Shown here: positions 36,177 to 44,977 of the stretch, one piece after another
Layout: every line of letters begins with the position of its first letter
Position numbering within the stretch: the stretch's first letter is position 1
Assembly: GCA_039029315.1 (NCBI GenBank)
Contig: JBCCGK010000021.1
Coordinates: 61,863 to 125,862, forward strand
From: JBCCCJ01 sp039029315
Lineage (GTDB): Bacteria > Bacteroidota > Bacteroidia > J057
Length of the DNA: 64,000 nucleotides
Direction: 5' to 3'
Position numbers and translations under genes: made by a program
Notes under the pieces: model-generated
The model's database searches: none
Told to the model about the DNA's origin: nothing
What the model saw: the letters and a program-made list of their open reading frames with translations, nothing else

Positions 36177-37124
36177 ATGGTCACTCGGAGAGCATTTACC
36201 AGAATCCATTTGCCAGCCAGTCTGGGCCTACTGGCATTCGGCAACAACCTCATTGCTCAGGAATGGACAGAAGATCCTTCCACACCTGTTCGCAAGATTC
36301 CCAAAACAGATACGCATATGCATTTATTTGGGTTGGAAGTGCTGGAGTATCCTTGGCTGGCCAACGCACCTGAGATCAATAAGACCTTTCTTCCTGAAGA
36401 CTTTATCGCTGCGAGCAGGAAGTCCAATATTGGCAAAATCGTGTTTATGGAGAGTGGCTCCGCTTCTGACAGTCTGAAGGAGATCGAGTGGGTCATTGAT
36501 CAGGCAGAAAAGGACGATCGAATCAAGGGAATCGTAGCCAGTGGGAAGCTCCAAGCAGGTGGTGGTATCCATCCTGGAATAGAAGCGCTGATGGAAACAG
36601 GCTGGGTAAAAGGAATCCGGGGAGGGACGAATGCTGAAATACTAGCCTCACAAGATTTTGTAAAGAGTATGAGATTGCTTGGCAAGCACAATATGAGCAT
36701 GGACTTGCTGACCAATCCTTCCCTCTTTTCAGCAATTGTCCAGGCAGTCAAACAAGTGCCCGGAACAAGATTTATCCTGGATCACCTGGGCAATCCCGAC
36801 ATCAAGAACAATGATTTTGATTCCTGGTCAACAGGGATAAATGAATTGGCAAAGCTGCCGAACCTTACCTGCAAAATCTCTGGGATCATTACCCGTGCAG
36901 GAAAAGGCTGGACGATCGATATGCTCAGACCATATGTCCTCCATGTGATCGAACAATTTGGGCCGGATCGATTGGTGTATGGAGGAGATTGGCCAGTCGT
37001 GCTCCGTGCAGGTTCCTATCTTTCCTGGTCTAAGGCATTCGAACAATTAACACGCCAGTTGACCAAAGAAGAACTGCAGAAGATCTATTATGAGAATGCC
37101 GATCGGATCTACCAATTGGTTTAG
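36177..37124 (+). CDS. Exported amidohydrolase-2 / L-fuconolactonase-like hydrolase (COG3618 type)
   Basis: 315 residues. After an N-terminal TRRAFTR plus hydrophobic stretch (possible Tat or Sec signal ending NLIAQ) comes a TIM-barrel hydrolase with H47-x-H49 in DTHMHLFG, the YPWL segment typical of the sugar-lactonase branch, D202-H203 (LDHLGNP), and D271 in YGGDWP. Family members open sugar lactones such as L-fucono- or L-rhamnono-lactone. In this operon it would hydrolyse the lactone made by the divergent sugar dehydrogenase and feed the acid to the enolase-type enzymes. The TAG stop uses the first base of a mobile palindrome. Confidence 0.82.
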   Translation: MVTRRAFTRIHLPASLGLLAFGNNLIAQEWTEDPSTPVRKIPKTDTHMHLFGLEVLEYPWLANAPEINKTFLPEDFIAASRKSNIGKIVFMESGSASDSLKEIEWVIDQAEKDDRIKGIVASGKLQAGGGIHPGIEALMETGWVKGIRGGTNAEILASQDFVKSMRLLGKHNMSMDLLTNPSLFSAIVQAVKQVPGTRFILDHLGNPDIKNNDFDSWSTGINELAKLPNLTCKISGIITRAGKGWTIDMLRPYVLHVIEQFGPDRLVYGGDWPVVLRAGSYLSWSKAFEQLTRQLTKEELQKIYYENADRIYQLV

Positions 37125-37287
37125 AGGCTGTTTAGGAATCTGTTCTGAGAATTTTTATCGTGTATTTTTTTCTCAGGCAAGGCTCTTTTTTGTTCTCATA
37201 GTGGTGCTATGAGAACAAAAATAGCCGCAGAATGAGGAAAAAAGACGCATACAAAAAATAAGTGACAGATGTTCAAACAGTCTCTAA
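37121..37287. mobile_element. 167-bp palindromic MITE-like element, copy 2
   Basis: Left end TTAGAGGCTGTTTAG, right end TCAAACAGTCTCTAA. The arms pair over nearly the full length around a perfect central hairpin: TTTTGTTCTCATAG at about 37188-37201, loop TGGTG, CTATGAGAACAAAA. TNA triplets (TTA/TAA) flank a 161-bp core. It is closely similar to copy 3 at 52700. It separates the amidohydrolase stop codon from the next gene by 216 bp inside an otherwise tight operon and could attenuate transcription there. Confidence 0.8.
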
Positions 37288-37340
37288 GTTGAAGATGACA
37301 ATAGAAATATAGAAAGGATAATCTACCAACCCCTACTACT

Positions 37341-38675
37341 ATGAGCAGCACCAGAAGAGAATTTCTCAAATCTACAAGCCTTGCCGCTGCCGGGCTGGGC
37401 CTGACTGCAACGGCTTGCAACAGTACTGAACCCGTTATGCCTGACTCATTGAGTGGAAACATCAGACGACCACTCGACATCATCAAGCGGGAAAATATCA
37501 GCATTACGGATATCAAGGTAACCCCCTTATCCTATGTACCTCCCGATGGTCGATATTTATGGGGAGTCAGTCAATATGTGGTATGGAAAGCTGACTCGGC
37601 ACTGGTAGAGGTTTTTACAGATCAGGGGATTGTTGGATTTGCTGAAGGCAGCCCCTATAGCAATCCTGCCAAAATCAAGGCCTATACCGATACACATATT
37701 ACCCCATTTCTCAAAGGCAAGAATCCTTTTGACGTGGATTTTCTTACCTCCGGTGGTCCCTGGCGAGAGTATCTGGCCCGAGCTGCCTGGGCAGGTGTGC
37801 ACAATGCGCTGTGGGATATCATCGGCAAAGCCAAGGGTCAACCCCTGTACAAGCTATTGGCTACTGATTGTGAACCAAAGAAAAAAATGGAAATATACGC
37901 CAGCGGCGGCGTGGAGCATGCCTGGTATGACAATGGGGTTGAAGCCTTGATCGAAGAAGCCCTTCGATACAAAGAACAAGGCTATCGGGCGTTCAAATTC
38001 CGCAATGGAACCAGTTGGGAGCATGATGGCATGACACTGGAACGCTATATTCCAATCTTGCGCAAGCTTCGCGAAGCTGTAGGACCAGATTTCAAACTCA
38101 TGCTGGAGAAACACAACTGGACCTTTGAGCAGATCACCGAACAACTTGCTCCTGCCCTCGAAGATCTGAAATTCTATTGGTATGAGGAACCCATGAATCA
38201 GTGGGAAGAAGGATCACTGGAGCGTCATTTAAAAATCAAAGAAGTCATGCCCAGTGTAATGATTTCCGGTGGAGAGCGCTTTGTCAACCGATTCCAGATT
38301 CACCCCTGGATAGTAGAAGGTGCCTATGATCTGATCCAGACGGATTGCAATTTTACGGGCATCAGTGAAAACTGGCACATTGCCCGTCTTGCCCATCTGT
38401 TTGGCAGACTCCAGTGTCCACATAGCTGGCATGGAGGATTGACCACCATCTCGAATATCCACTTCATTGCGAGTGCTCCCAATGGACATATGTGTGAACT
38501 CAATCAGACCTTTAATCCACTCAAGGAGGAATTGTTTAAGGAACCACTCACAGTAGTGGATGGATTTATGGAGCTTCCCGACAAGCCTGGATATGGCGTT
38601 GAACTGATTGACAATCCTGCAGAAAAATTCCCATGGGCAGAGGGATCTTATCTGAAACCGAATCCCAAATTATGA
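37341..38675 (+). CDS. Tat-exported enolase-superfamily enzyme, paralogue of the 31161 gene
   Basis: 444 residues with a twin-arginine signal (TRREFLKSTSLAAAG, then a Cys-containing ATACNS that could also be a lipobox). It has the same active-site set as its paralogue: K219-x-R221 in FKFRNG, LMLEK, WYEEP, SGGER, QTDCNFTG and H361 in CPHSW. The two proteins align throughout, differing mainly in signal region and loops (e.g. EKHNW versus EKFPW), so they may act on different epimers. Predicted reaction: dehydration or cycloisomerisation of an aldonic or anhydro-aldonic acid. The downstream gene starts inside its stop codon (ATGA). Confidence 0.85.
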   Translation: MSSTRREFLKSTSLAAAGLGLTATACNSTEPVMPDSLSGNIRRPLDIIKRENISITDIKVTPLSYVPPDGRYLWGVSQYVVWKADSALVEVFTDQGIVGFAEGSPYSNPAKIKAYTDTHITPFLKGKNPFDVDFLTSGGPWREYLARAAWAGVHNALWDIIGKAKGQPLYKLLATDCEPKKKMEIYASGGVEHAWYDNGVEALIEEALRYKEQGYRAFKFRNGTSWEHDGMTLERYIPILRKLREAVGPDFKLMLEKHNWTFEQITEQLAPALEDLKFYWYEEPMNQWEEGSLERHLKIKEVMPSVMISGGERFVNRFQIHPWIVEGAYDLIQTDCNFTGISENWHIARLAHLFGRLQCPHSWHGGLTTISNIHFIASAPNGHMCELNQTFNPLKEELFKEPLTVVDGFMELPDKPGYGVELIDNPAEKFPWAEGSYLKPNPKL

Positions 38676-41600
38676 CTTTCAGACTTCTTGGATATCCCCC
38701 CTTCAGACTCATTCTGGTGGGATTGGGTTTGTTGGCGGTCTTGTTTATCAGTCAGGAGCCTACCTATCCAACAGCGGACATCCCAAGTGGACATCTTGAG
38801 GACCTGGATCTGCTCACGGATGTTTTGTCAGAAGAAAAACTTAGAATTCTGCCTGAAGATAAGCTTGTCTTCATTGGCAACACCTATATAGAGCGGTCCT
38901 TTCTTTTTGGATTCTTCGAAACCTATCTGCACAGTCTATTTCCCAATCACAAGTTGCGCATTCGCAACATGAGCTGGCCAGCTGATGAGGTGGATCTTCG
39001 TCCCAGACCAGATGGGTTCCGGGATACCCATGATTTTCTTCAAGAAGAAGGTGCAGACATCATTTTTGCCAGCTATGGAATGAATGAGTCTTATCGGGGC
39101 TTGTCGTCTGTATGGCAATATGGTGAAGATCTCACCCAATGGCTTGAAGCCCTTCTTTCTCATCCCTATAATGGTGTGTCTCCTCCGCAAATTGTTCTGA
39201 TTTCCCCCATAGCCTATGAAGCCAAGCCACATCTCCCTGATGGTGGGTTGCGGAATCAAATTCTTCGATACTATAGTCTGATGATGAAACAGGTGGCGAT
39301 GAAACTGGGCATTGTGTTTGTTGATCTGCACACCCCTACGATGGCTTATCTTGAATCGAGTCCCTCTCCACCACTCACTGATAACGGGATTCATCTGAGC
39401 AGATATGGGGATTGGGTGGTCAGTCAGATATTGGCAAACTCCTTGTTCTCCACTGCAAGCCAGATGACATCAGCCATTGGTCCGCCTCAACTCATTCATC
39501 AATTGAGACGAGCGATATTTGATAAGAACCATGCCTACAGTCTGTACTGGCGGGGCCCCAATATGGAGTATATTTATGGTTCCCGAAATGAAGCGGGGGG
39601 GGCCAATCGAATGTCAGAAGAAAGAGAACAGCTGAAGGAGGTTATTCGCCAATTGGAGGAACATATATGGGATCTGCCCAAACCACATCCCGAGACGATC
39701 TGGTTACAGCTTCCCAAAGGAAACCCCTTATGGGCCAGCGCCACGACTTATGAGGATGTGGAGGTGCCACATCTTTCAGAAGCGACACTCGAAGCCCCTC
39801 TTCATGGAGATGAGAAGACCGGACAAATCCGATCAGTGGCAGAGGCATTGGCAGGATTTCATCTTCCAGAAGGGTATGAAGTAAATCTATTTGCTTCCGA
39901 AGAAGATTTTCCGTTGGCCAATCCTATGGCCATGAATTTTGACAACAGAGGTCGTCTTTGGGTAGCCAATACGCCTACCTGGCCCCATCCGCTACCGGGA
40001 AAAGCCCCGGAGGATTTTTTGGTTATCCTGGAAGATCAGAATCGAGACGGAAAGGCTGATAGCCATACCCTGTTCATGGACAGTCTTCAGATGATTCATG
40101 GCTTTGCTTTGGGGAATGGGGGCGTTTATATTTCCCAAACCCCCAATATGATCTTTGTCACGGACACGAATCAGGATGATGTTGCGGACACCTATGAGAT
40201 GATTCTACATGGATTTGGGGCAGAGGATGCAGAGCATTCGATCAACAATCTCAGCTGGGGTCCTGATGGGAGTCTGTATTTCCTGAATGGAATTTTCTTT
40301 CGTACCCAGGTCGAGACGCCTTATGGGCCAAAGCGCCTCAAGGATTCCGGGGTCTTCCGTTACACAGCCCGAAAGCAGAAATTCGACGTATATCTTTCCG
40401 AATTTTTCTGGAATCCCTGGGGCCTTGTTTTTGACAGACAGGGTCAGGGAATCCTGTTGGATGCGTCAAGCGGAGATCTATACCACATGAGTCCAATGGC
40501 TTCCAACTTTCATTATCCCAAACCGAAAGATGATTGGGATAGCTTTGATGCAGCAAGCAAAGATCCAGACATTGACTTGATTCACGAAGTATTCTCCTTT
40601 GCGCCTGAAGGGATCGGTTCGGCAGCTGGCATTGGCATTATAGGAAGTAGTCATTTCCCGGAGGAGGTTCAGGGACGATTCCTCTCCAATCAAATTGAAG
40701 GATGGAGAGGGACCCATTGGTTTGACCTCAAGGCGATCGGCACCACCTACGAGCCCTCCATCGAAGAAACAGAATTGTTTTTTTCTGAAGACCCTCACTT
40801 TAGACCTGTAGCCATGGCTTTCGGACCTGATGGGGCCTTGTATATTCTGGATTTTTATTCGCCAATCTTTGAGAATGTAGAATTTCCCAAGCGCTCCACC
40901 GGACGAGATCATAGTCATGGGCGAGTTTGGCGCATCACCCATTCTTCAAGACCATTGCTGACCCAGCCTTCCATCCTCGGAGAATCCAATGATCATTTGC
41001 TGAATTTGCTCAAAAGTCCAGAAGCTACAGTCAGACACTTTGCCAGACGGGAACTACAGGAACGGACGCCTGAAGAGGTACAAGATGATTTGGCAAGCTG
41101 GGTGGCCAATCTGGACCACGGAGATCCTGTCCATGACCAATATTCACTGGAAGCCTTATGGATTTATCAGGGATTGGGATTGGTGAATAAAAACTTATTG
41201 ACTCACCTTCTCACTGCCAATGAGCCTGCCATACGGGCTGCAGCAACTAGAGTTTTGCGCTACTGGCAGGAAGACGTTCCAGATGCAATGGCCTTACTTG
41301 AGCAGCGAGTAAAGGATGAGGATATGCGGGTGCGGCTGGAAGCGGTGATCGCCCTGGGGTTTAGCAAACATCCTGACGCAAAGGAAATCGCAGGATTGGC
41401 AGCCAAGGCACCAATGGACTTTGGAATGCAGATGGCGTTGAGTCAAACAATGGCCTATTTTGATGCAGGGAACAGATTGCCAGAACAGTCAAAGAGCTCC
41501 TTGCACCAGCAGTTGCCTGAATCCAAAGAACCTGATCCGGGAGTCCTGCAAATTGACATGGGAGTCATTCCTTTCAAGATGCAATTTGACAAAAAGGAAT

Positions 41601-41917
41601 TTAGCGTTCCTGCGGGTGCCAAAGTGGAACTTATCTTTACCAATAATGGCATTCAACCGCACAACTTGCTCATTTGTCTGCCCGGAAAATTGGAAGTTGT
41701 CGCCAAGGCCTCGGAAGAAATGGCGACTCAAGCGGATGCGATGAAAAATCATTTCACCCCCAAGATGGAAGACATTTTGTTTGCTACCCCACTGGTGCCT
41801 GCCCAACAGCTCTTTCGCCTTCGATTTACAGCTCCTGAGAAGAAAGGGAATTATCCTTATGTGTGCACCTTCCCTGGACACTGGCGCATGATGAACGGAC
41901 TGATGCGCGTGGAGTGA
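38672..41917 (+). CDS. SGNH-like / PVC-type dehydrogenase propeller / HEAT / cupredoxin fusion
   Basis: 1081 residues from ATG 38672, which overlaps the previous stop (ATGA) and gives a signal anchor; an upstream in-frame ATG at 38633 is inside the previous gene. Order: SGNH-hydrolase-like domain (about 60-270) with GMNES and DNGIHL blocks but GNTY instead of the GDS nucleophile motif; membrane-bound-dehydrogenase-type propeller (about 375-740; LPEGYEVNLFASEE, NPMAMNFDNRGRLWVA); HEAT-like repeats (about 750-930); and a C-terminal type-1 copper domain with a His (QPHNLL), Cys (YVCTFPGH), His and Met (WRMM). Relatives usually end in a CxxCH cytochrome; here copper replaces haem. Likely a periplasmic sugar-oxidising or electron-transfer protein. 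Confidence 0.8.
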   Translation: MTFRLLGYPPFRLILVGLGLLAVLFISQEPTYPTADIPSGHLEDLDLLTDVLSEEKLRILPEDKLVFIGNTYIERSFLFGFFETYLHSLFPNHKLRIRNMSWPADEVDLRPRPDGFRDTHDFLQEEGADIIFASYGMNESYRGLSSVWQYGEDLTQWLEALLSHPYNGVSPPQIVLISPIAYEAKPHLPDGGLRNQILRYYSLMMKQVAMKLGIVFVDLHTPTMAYLESSPSPPLTDNGIHLSRYGDWVVSQILANSLFSTASQMTSAIGPPQLIHQLRRAIFDKNHAYSLYWRGPNMEYIYGSRNEAGGANRMSEEREQLKEVIRQLEEHIWDLPKPHPETIWLQLPKGNPLWASATTYEDVEVPHLSEATLEAPLHGDEKTGQIRSVAEALAGFHLPEGYEVNLFASEEDFPLANPMAMNFDNRGRLWVANTPTWPHPLPGKAPEDFLVILEDQNRDGKADSHTLFMDSLQMIHGFALGNGGVYISQTPNMIFVTDTNQDDVADTYEMILHGFGAEDAEHSINNLSWGPDGSLYFLNGIFFRTQVETPYGPKRLKDSGVFRYTARKQKFDVYLSEFFWNPWGLVFDRQGQGILLDASSGDLYHMSPMASNFHYPKPKDDWDSFDAASKDPDIDLIHEVFSFAPEGIGSAAGIGIIGSSHFPEEVQGRFLSNQIEGWRGTHWFDLKAIGTTYEPSIEETELFFSEDPHFRPVAMAFGPDGALYILDFYSPIFENVEFPKRSTGRDHSHGRVWRITHSSRPLLTQPSILGESNDHLLNLLKSPEATVRHFARRELQERTPEEVQDDLASWVANLDHGDPVHDQYSLEALWIYQGLGLVNKNLLTHLLTANEPAIRAAATRVLRYWQEDVPDAMALLEQRVKDEDMRVRLEAVIALGFSKHPDAKEIAGLAAKAPMDFGMQMALSQTMAYFDAGNRLPEQSKSSLHQQLPESKEPDPGVLQIDMGVIPFKMQFDKKEFSVPAGAKVELIFTNNGIQPHNLLICLPGKLEVVAKASEEMATQADAMKNHFTPKMEDILFATPLVPAQQLFRLRFTAPEKKGNYPYVCTFPGHWRMMNGLMRVE

Positions 41918-42035
41918 TGCCGAAGCCAAATGGAGGATCGGCCTTCCAATGCCACTTCTCAATTCTCTTAATCACGATGTCTGTTGATCTGAATATTTCT
42001 TTTTGTCTCTCTGTCAACCTTCAATCCCTATCATC

Positions 42036-43385
42036 ATGAAGATCATTGCCCCATTCCATAAGATTTCCTATTTGTTGACAGGACTCTTTGTCCTATTATT
42101 CCTCAGCGCTTGTCAGCAGCAAGAAAGCAATACTCCTGATTTGCAAACGCAAGAAGTTTCTCCTCCATCTACGCAAGGAGCCTTGCCTGCCATCATTCCT
42201 GTACAAAAGCCAACAGATCGCCCTCTCAGCGAAGCGATGGAAAGACTGTACGACAAATGGGGCCCGCATGAAGATAGAGATAATGAATTGTATAGCAATT
42301 TTAAGTTCACTCCTCTGTCGGTTTTAGGCCGAACTCCAGGAATATCCCGAAGAGATCCGTCCAAAATCATTCGAGTTGGTGGAACATATTATGTGTATTA
42401 TACAAGTAGGAGAACCAAGTCTGAACCTGTGGGCGTACAAGCTGCAACTGATGAACTTCCGGCCTATGACTGGGACCTTGCAGACATCTGGTTTGCAACA
42501 AGTGAGGATGGGTTTGAGTGGAAAGAGCAAGGAATAGCTGTCTCTCGCAATCCTCAAAAGGGAGAATATGGAGATCGATCAGCCACGACGACAGACATTC
42601 TGGTATTGAATGATACCTACTATTTGTACTACCAGGCATTTACCGGTCGAATGGGCGATGCAGATCCTGCCGATGTTACGGTTGCTTGGTCTGACTCTCC
42701 AGAAGGCCCCTGGACCAAACTCGGGAGGCCTGTCATCGACAAGGGGCAGGCAGGTGAATGGGATGAAGCTGCTATCCACGATCCATGCCCCCTGATCTTT
42801 AACGGCAAGATTCACCTGTACTACAAAGGGCAGAATTACTCCATGCGAGATCCAAATGCCTTGATACGCGCACAAGGTCTGGCCATCGCAGAAGATCCTC
42901 TCGGCCCCTTCGTCAAATCGGTATACAATCCGATCACCAATTCGGGGCATGAAACCAATTTCTTCCCATTTCGTGAGGGGATTGCCGTAACGGTTAGCAT
43001 TGATGGTCCAGAAAAGAATACTGTTCAATTTTCTCCAGATGGGATACATTTTGATGTCGCTTCCCACATCCAAATGGTGCCTGTATCTCCAGGACCATTC
43101 ATTCCTGATGCGTTTACTTCTCAAGGAAATGGGAGAGGATTTAGCTGGGGACTCTGCCACATCAATGCAGAAGGTGGGGGGGGACAAAATTATTGTTTCC
43201 TGGCCCGCTTTGATTGTGATTTAAGCCTGGATGTAAATTTGCCAATCTTCAAAAAGAACAATCTCAGGTTTGATGAAGCAACCTATTTCCAGAAAGTGAT
43301 GAAATTGAGCGGGGAACACAAGGCACAAGCGGTGAAAGCTGCCGAAACACTGGCAAAGGAAACAGCTTCCGGGAGGATAGACTAA
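42036..43385 (+). CDS. GH117-like five-bladed-propeller glycoside hydrolase (GH43 superfamily fold)
   Basis: 449 residues from ATG 42036, giving a lipoprotein signal (LFLSAC); an earlier TTG at 42003 is less likely. A helical N-terminus carries S65-x-A67-x-x-R70 (SEAMER), the SxAxxR motif described for GH117 3,6-anhydro-L-galactosidases, followed by the five-bladed propeller: R-R-D107 (candidate base), D249 (AIHDPCP) and H305 (SGHETNFF; GH117 enzymes use an unusual His as acid). GH117 enzymes release anhydro-galactose from red-algal oligosaccharides. The operon with lactonase and enolase-type genes fits downstream use of such a sugar, but related GH43-like clades act on other glycans. Confidence 0.75.
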   Translation: MKIIAPFHKISYLLTGLFVLLFLSACQQQESNTPDLQTQEVSPPSTQGALPAIIPVQKPTDRPLSEAMERLYDKWGPHEDRDNELYSNFKFTPLSVLGRTPGISRRDPSKIIRVGGTYYVYYTSRRTKSEPVGVQAATDELPAYDWDLADIWFATSEDGFEWKEQGIAVSRNPQKGEYGDRSATTTDILVLNDTYYLYYQAFTGRMGDADPADVTVAWSDSPEGPWTKLGRPVIDKGQAGEWDEAAIHDPCPLIFNGKIHLYYKGQNYSMRDPNALIRAQGLAIAEDPLGPFVKSVYNPITNSGHETNFFPFREGIAVTVSIDGPEKNTVQFSPDGIHFDVASHIQMVPVSPGPFIPDAFTSQGNGRGFSWGLCHINAEGGGGQNYCFLARFDCDLSLDVNLPIFKKNNLRFDEATYFQKVMKLSGEHKAQAVKAAETLAKETASGRID

Positions 43386-43600
43386 TATGTATTCAGGCAG
43401 CGCTTCGCACCTACTGCCTATAGAATCAATTGGGTTCGAATTCGCCTGAAGGAGAATGGGCAGGTTTTTCCTATCCCGCTTGCAATTGTGTCATCCGTTG
43501 AGGCAGGAACCAACTGATTGCCCAGGAGGAAGCCAGCTGAAAACAAAAAAAAATCCCTATGTTCATTTCCTCCTTTTCATTCTCTTAGTCTCCTCTTCTT

Positions 43601-44719
43601 ATGAAAGCTCTCTCCCCTATCGTCTATCGCATCGGCCTGTCCATAGCCTTCATTCTCTTGATCCTCTCTCTTGTTTTGTGGAGAACAAGCGGAGGAGAAT
43701 CTGCAGGGATCAGTTTGATTACGGGCTTGATAGTTCTTGCTCTTAGTCTACAGGGGTTTGCAGAAACCAAAGGCATCTCTTTCACAATCTGGATCTTTGC
43801 AGCGGTAGCTACTGCGATGTATTATCCTGCTTCATTCACAGAGATCCGAGGCTTTGAGTTAAAGAAGTTGATGATTCCCTTGTTGCAAATCATCATGTTC
43901 GGAATGGGGACGGCCATGAGCCTAAAGGATTTTTTGGGGGTTGTGCGTATGCCCAAGGGTGTCTTGGTGGGGCTGGTCTGCCAGTTCAGTATCATGCCAT
44001 TTGTTGGCTTCGGATTGGCCAAATCATTTGGGTTTCCTCCAGAGATCGCAGCCGGGATCATATTGGTGGGATCTTCTCCCAGCGGGCTGGCATCCAATGT
44101 CATGGCTTATATCGCCAAGGCCAATCTGGCACTCTCTGTAACCCTGACAGCTGTGGCTACCATTCTGGCACCTCTGATGACGCCTTTGCTGATGGAGACC
44201 CTCGCAGGTCAGTTTGTTCCGATAGACTTTTGGGGCATGATGTGGAGTATTGTAAAAATTGTGATTCTTCCGATTATTGCAGGATTGACTTTCAATCATT
44301 TTTTGAGTGGAAAGGCAGATTGGCTGGACAAGGCCATGCCAGTGGTGTCGATGGTTGGCATTGCGGTCATCATTGGAATCATCACGGCAGCTGGGCGGGA
44401 TGATCTGTTGGAAATTGGGTTGTTGCTGGTATTGGCCTGTCTTATCCACAATGTTTCAGGATATGTGTTCGGATATTTTGGCTGCAAACTGATGAAACTG
44501 GACGAAAAATCCTGTCGAACCATCGCCTTGGAAGTAGGCTTGCAAAATGGAGGACTGGCTTCGGGCATTGCCCTGGAAATGGGAAAAGTAGCAACGGTTG
44601 GCCTGGCTCCCGCAGTATTTGGGCCGATGATGAACATTACTGGCTCTTCCCTCGCAACCTGGTGGCGAAATCGTGGTGGCGAGGAGCAAACAGAAGAAGC
44701 CTCTGTTACAACTACATAA
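43601..44719 (+). CDS. BASS-family (bile acid:sodium symporter type) carboxylate transporter
   Basis: 372 residues with about 10 membrane helices and SBF-family signatures: FGMGTAMSLKDF, GIILVGSSPSGLASNVMAYIAKAN (the unwound crossover helix that binds sodium and substrate), and LEVGLQNGGLASGIA. BASS proteins import organic anions such as 2-keto acids, pantoate or bile acids with sodium. It is last in the rightward operon after the GH117-like gene (215 bp gap), so it is a good candidate to take up the carboxylate product of the exported enzymes. The acidic, Thr-rich C-terminal tail is cytoplasmic filler. Substrate is inferred only from neighbours. Confidence 0.88.
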   Translation: MKALSPIVYRIGLSIAFILLILSLVLWRTSGGESAGISLITGLIVLALSLQGFAETKGISFTIWIFAAVATAMYYPASFTEIRGFELKKLMIPLLQIIMFGMGTAMSLKDFLGVVRMPKGVLVGLVCQFSIMPFVGFGLAKSFGFPPEIAAGIILVGSSPSGLASNVMAYIAKANLALSVTLTAVATILAPLMTPLLMETLAGQFVPIDFWGMMWSIVKIVILPIIAGLTFNHFLSGKADWLDKAMPVVSMVGIAVIIGIITAAGRDDLLEIGLLLVLACLIHNVSGYVFGYFGCKLMKLDEKSCRTIALEVGLQNGGLASGIALEMGKVATVGLAPAVFGPMMNITGSSLATWWRNRGGEEQTEEASVTTT

Positions 44720-44977
44720 TACTTGCTCAAACACATCAACTGCCTGAGCAATTCCAATTCTATCCCTCCCAGATGGCAGGAGGAGAGCCGGCCAAAAAAG
44801 GAGGGACAAACGAATCATAATCTCGGCCACCTCATTCACCAAAGGTAGCAGCTGCTTGTGGGATAGCTGTTTTGTTAAGCCAAGATGTAAAAGGCATTGT
44901 TGATCATGCACTTTTTCATTTTACATCAGCCTGCTACATTCTATCTGCCCCATAATTGCAGGAGCAAGCCAGGGTAA

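Noticed and set aside
38633..38671. Upstream ATG extending the SGNH-cupredoxin protein by 13 residues
   Set aside because: Lies inside the preceding gene; the ATG at 38672 overlaps its stop in the usual ATGA manner and begins a proper signal anchor.
44884..44927. 9-bp inverted repeat GATGTAAAA/TTTTACATC between convergent genes
   Set aside because: Loop of 26 nt and no T-run on either strand; too weak to call a terminator.
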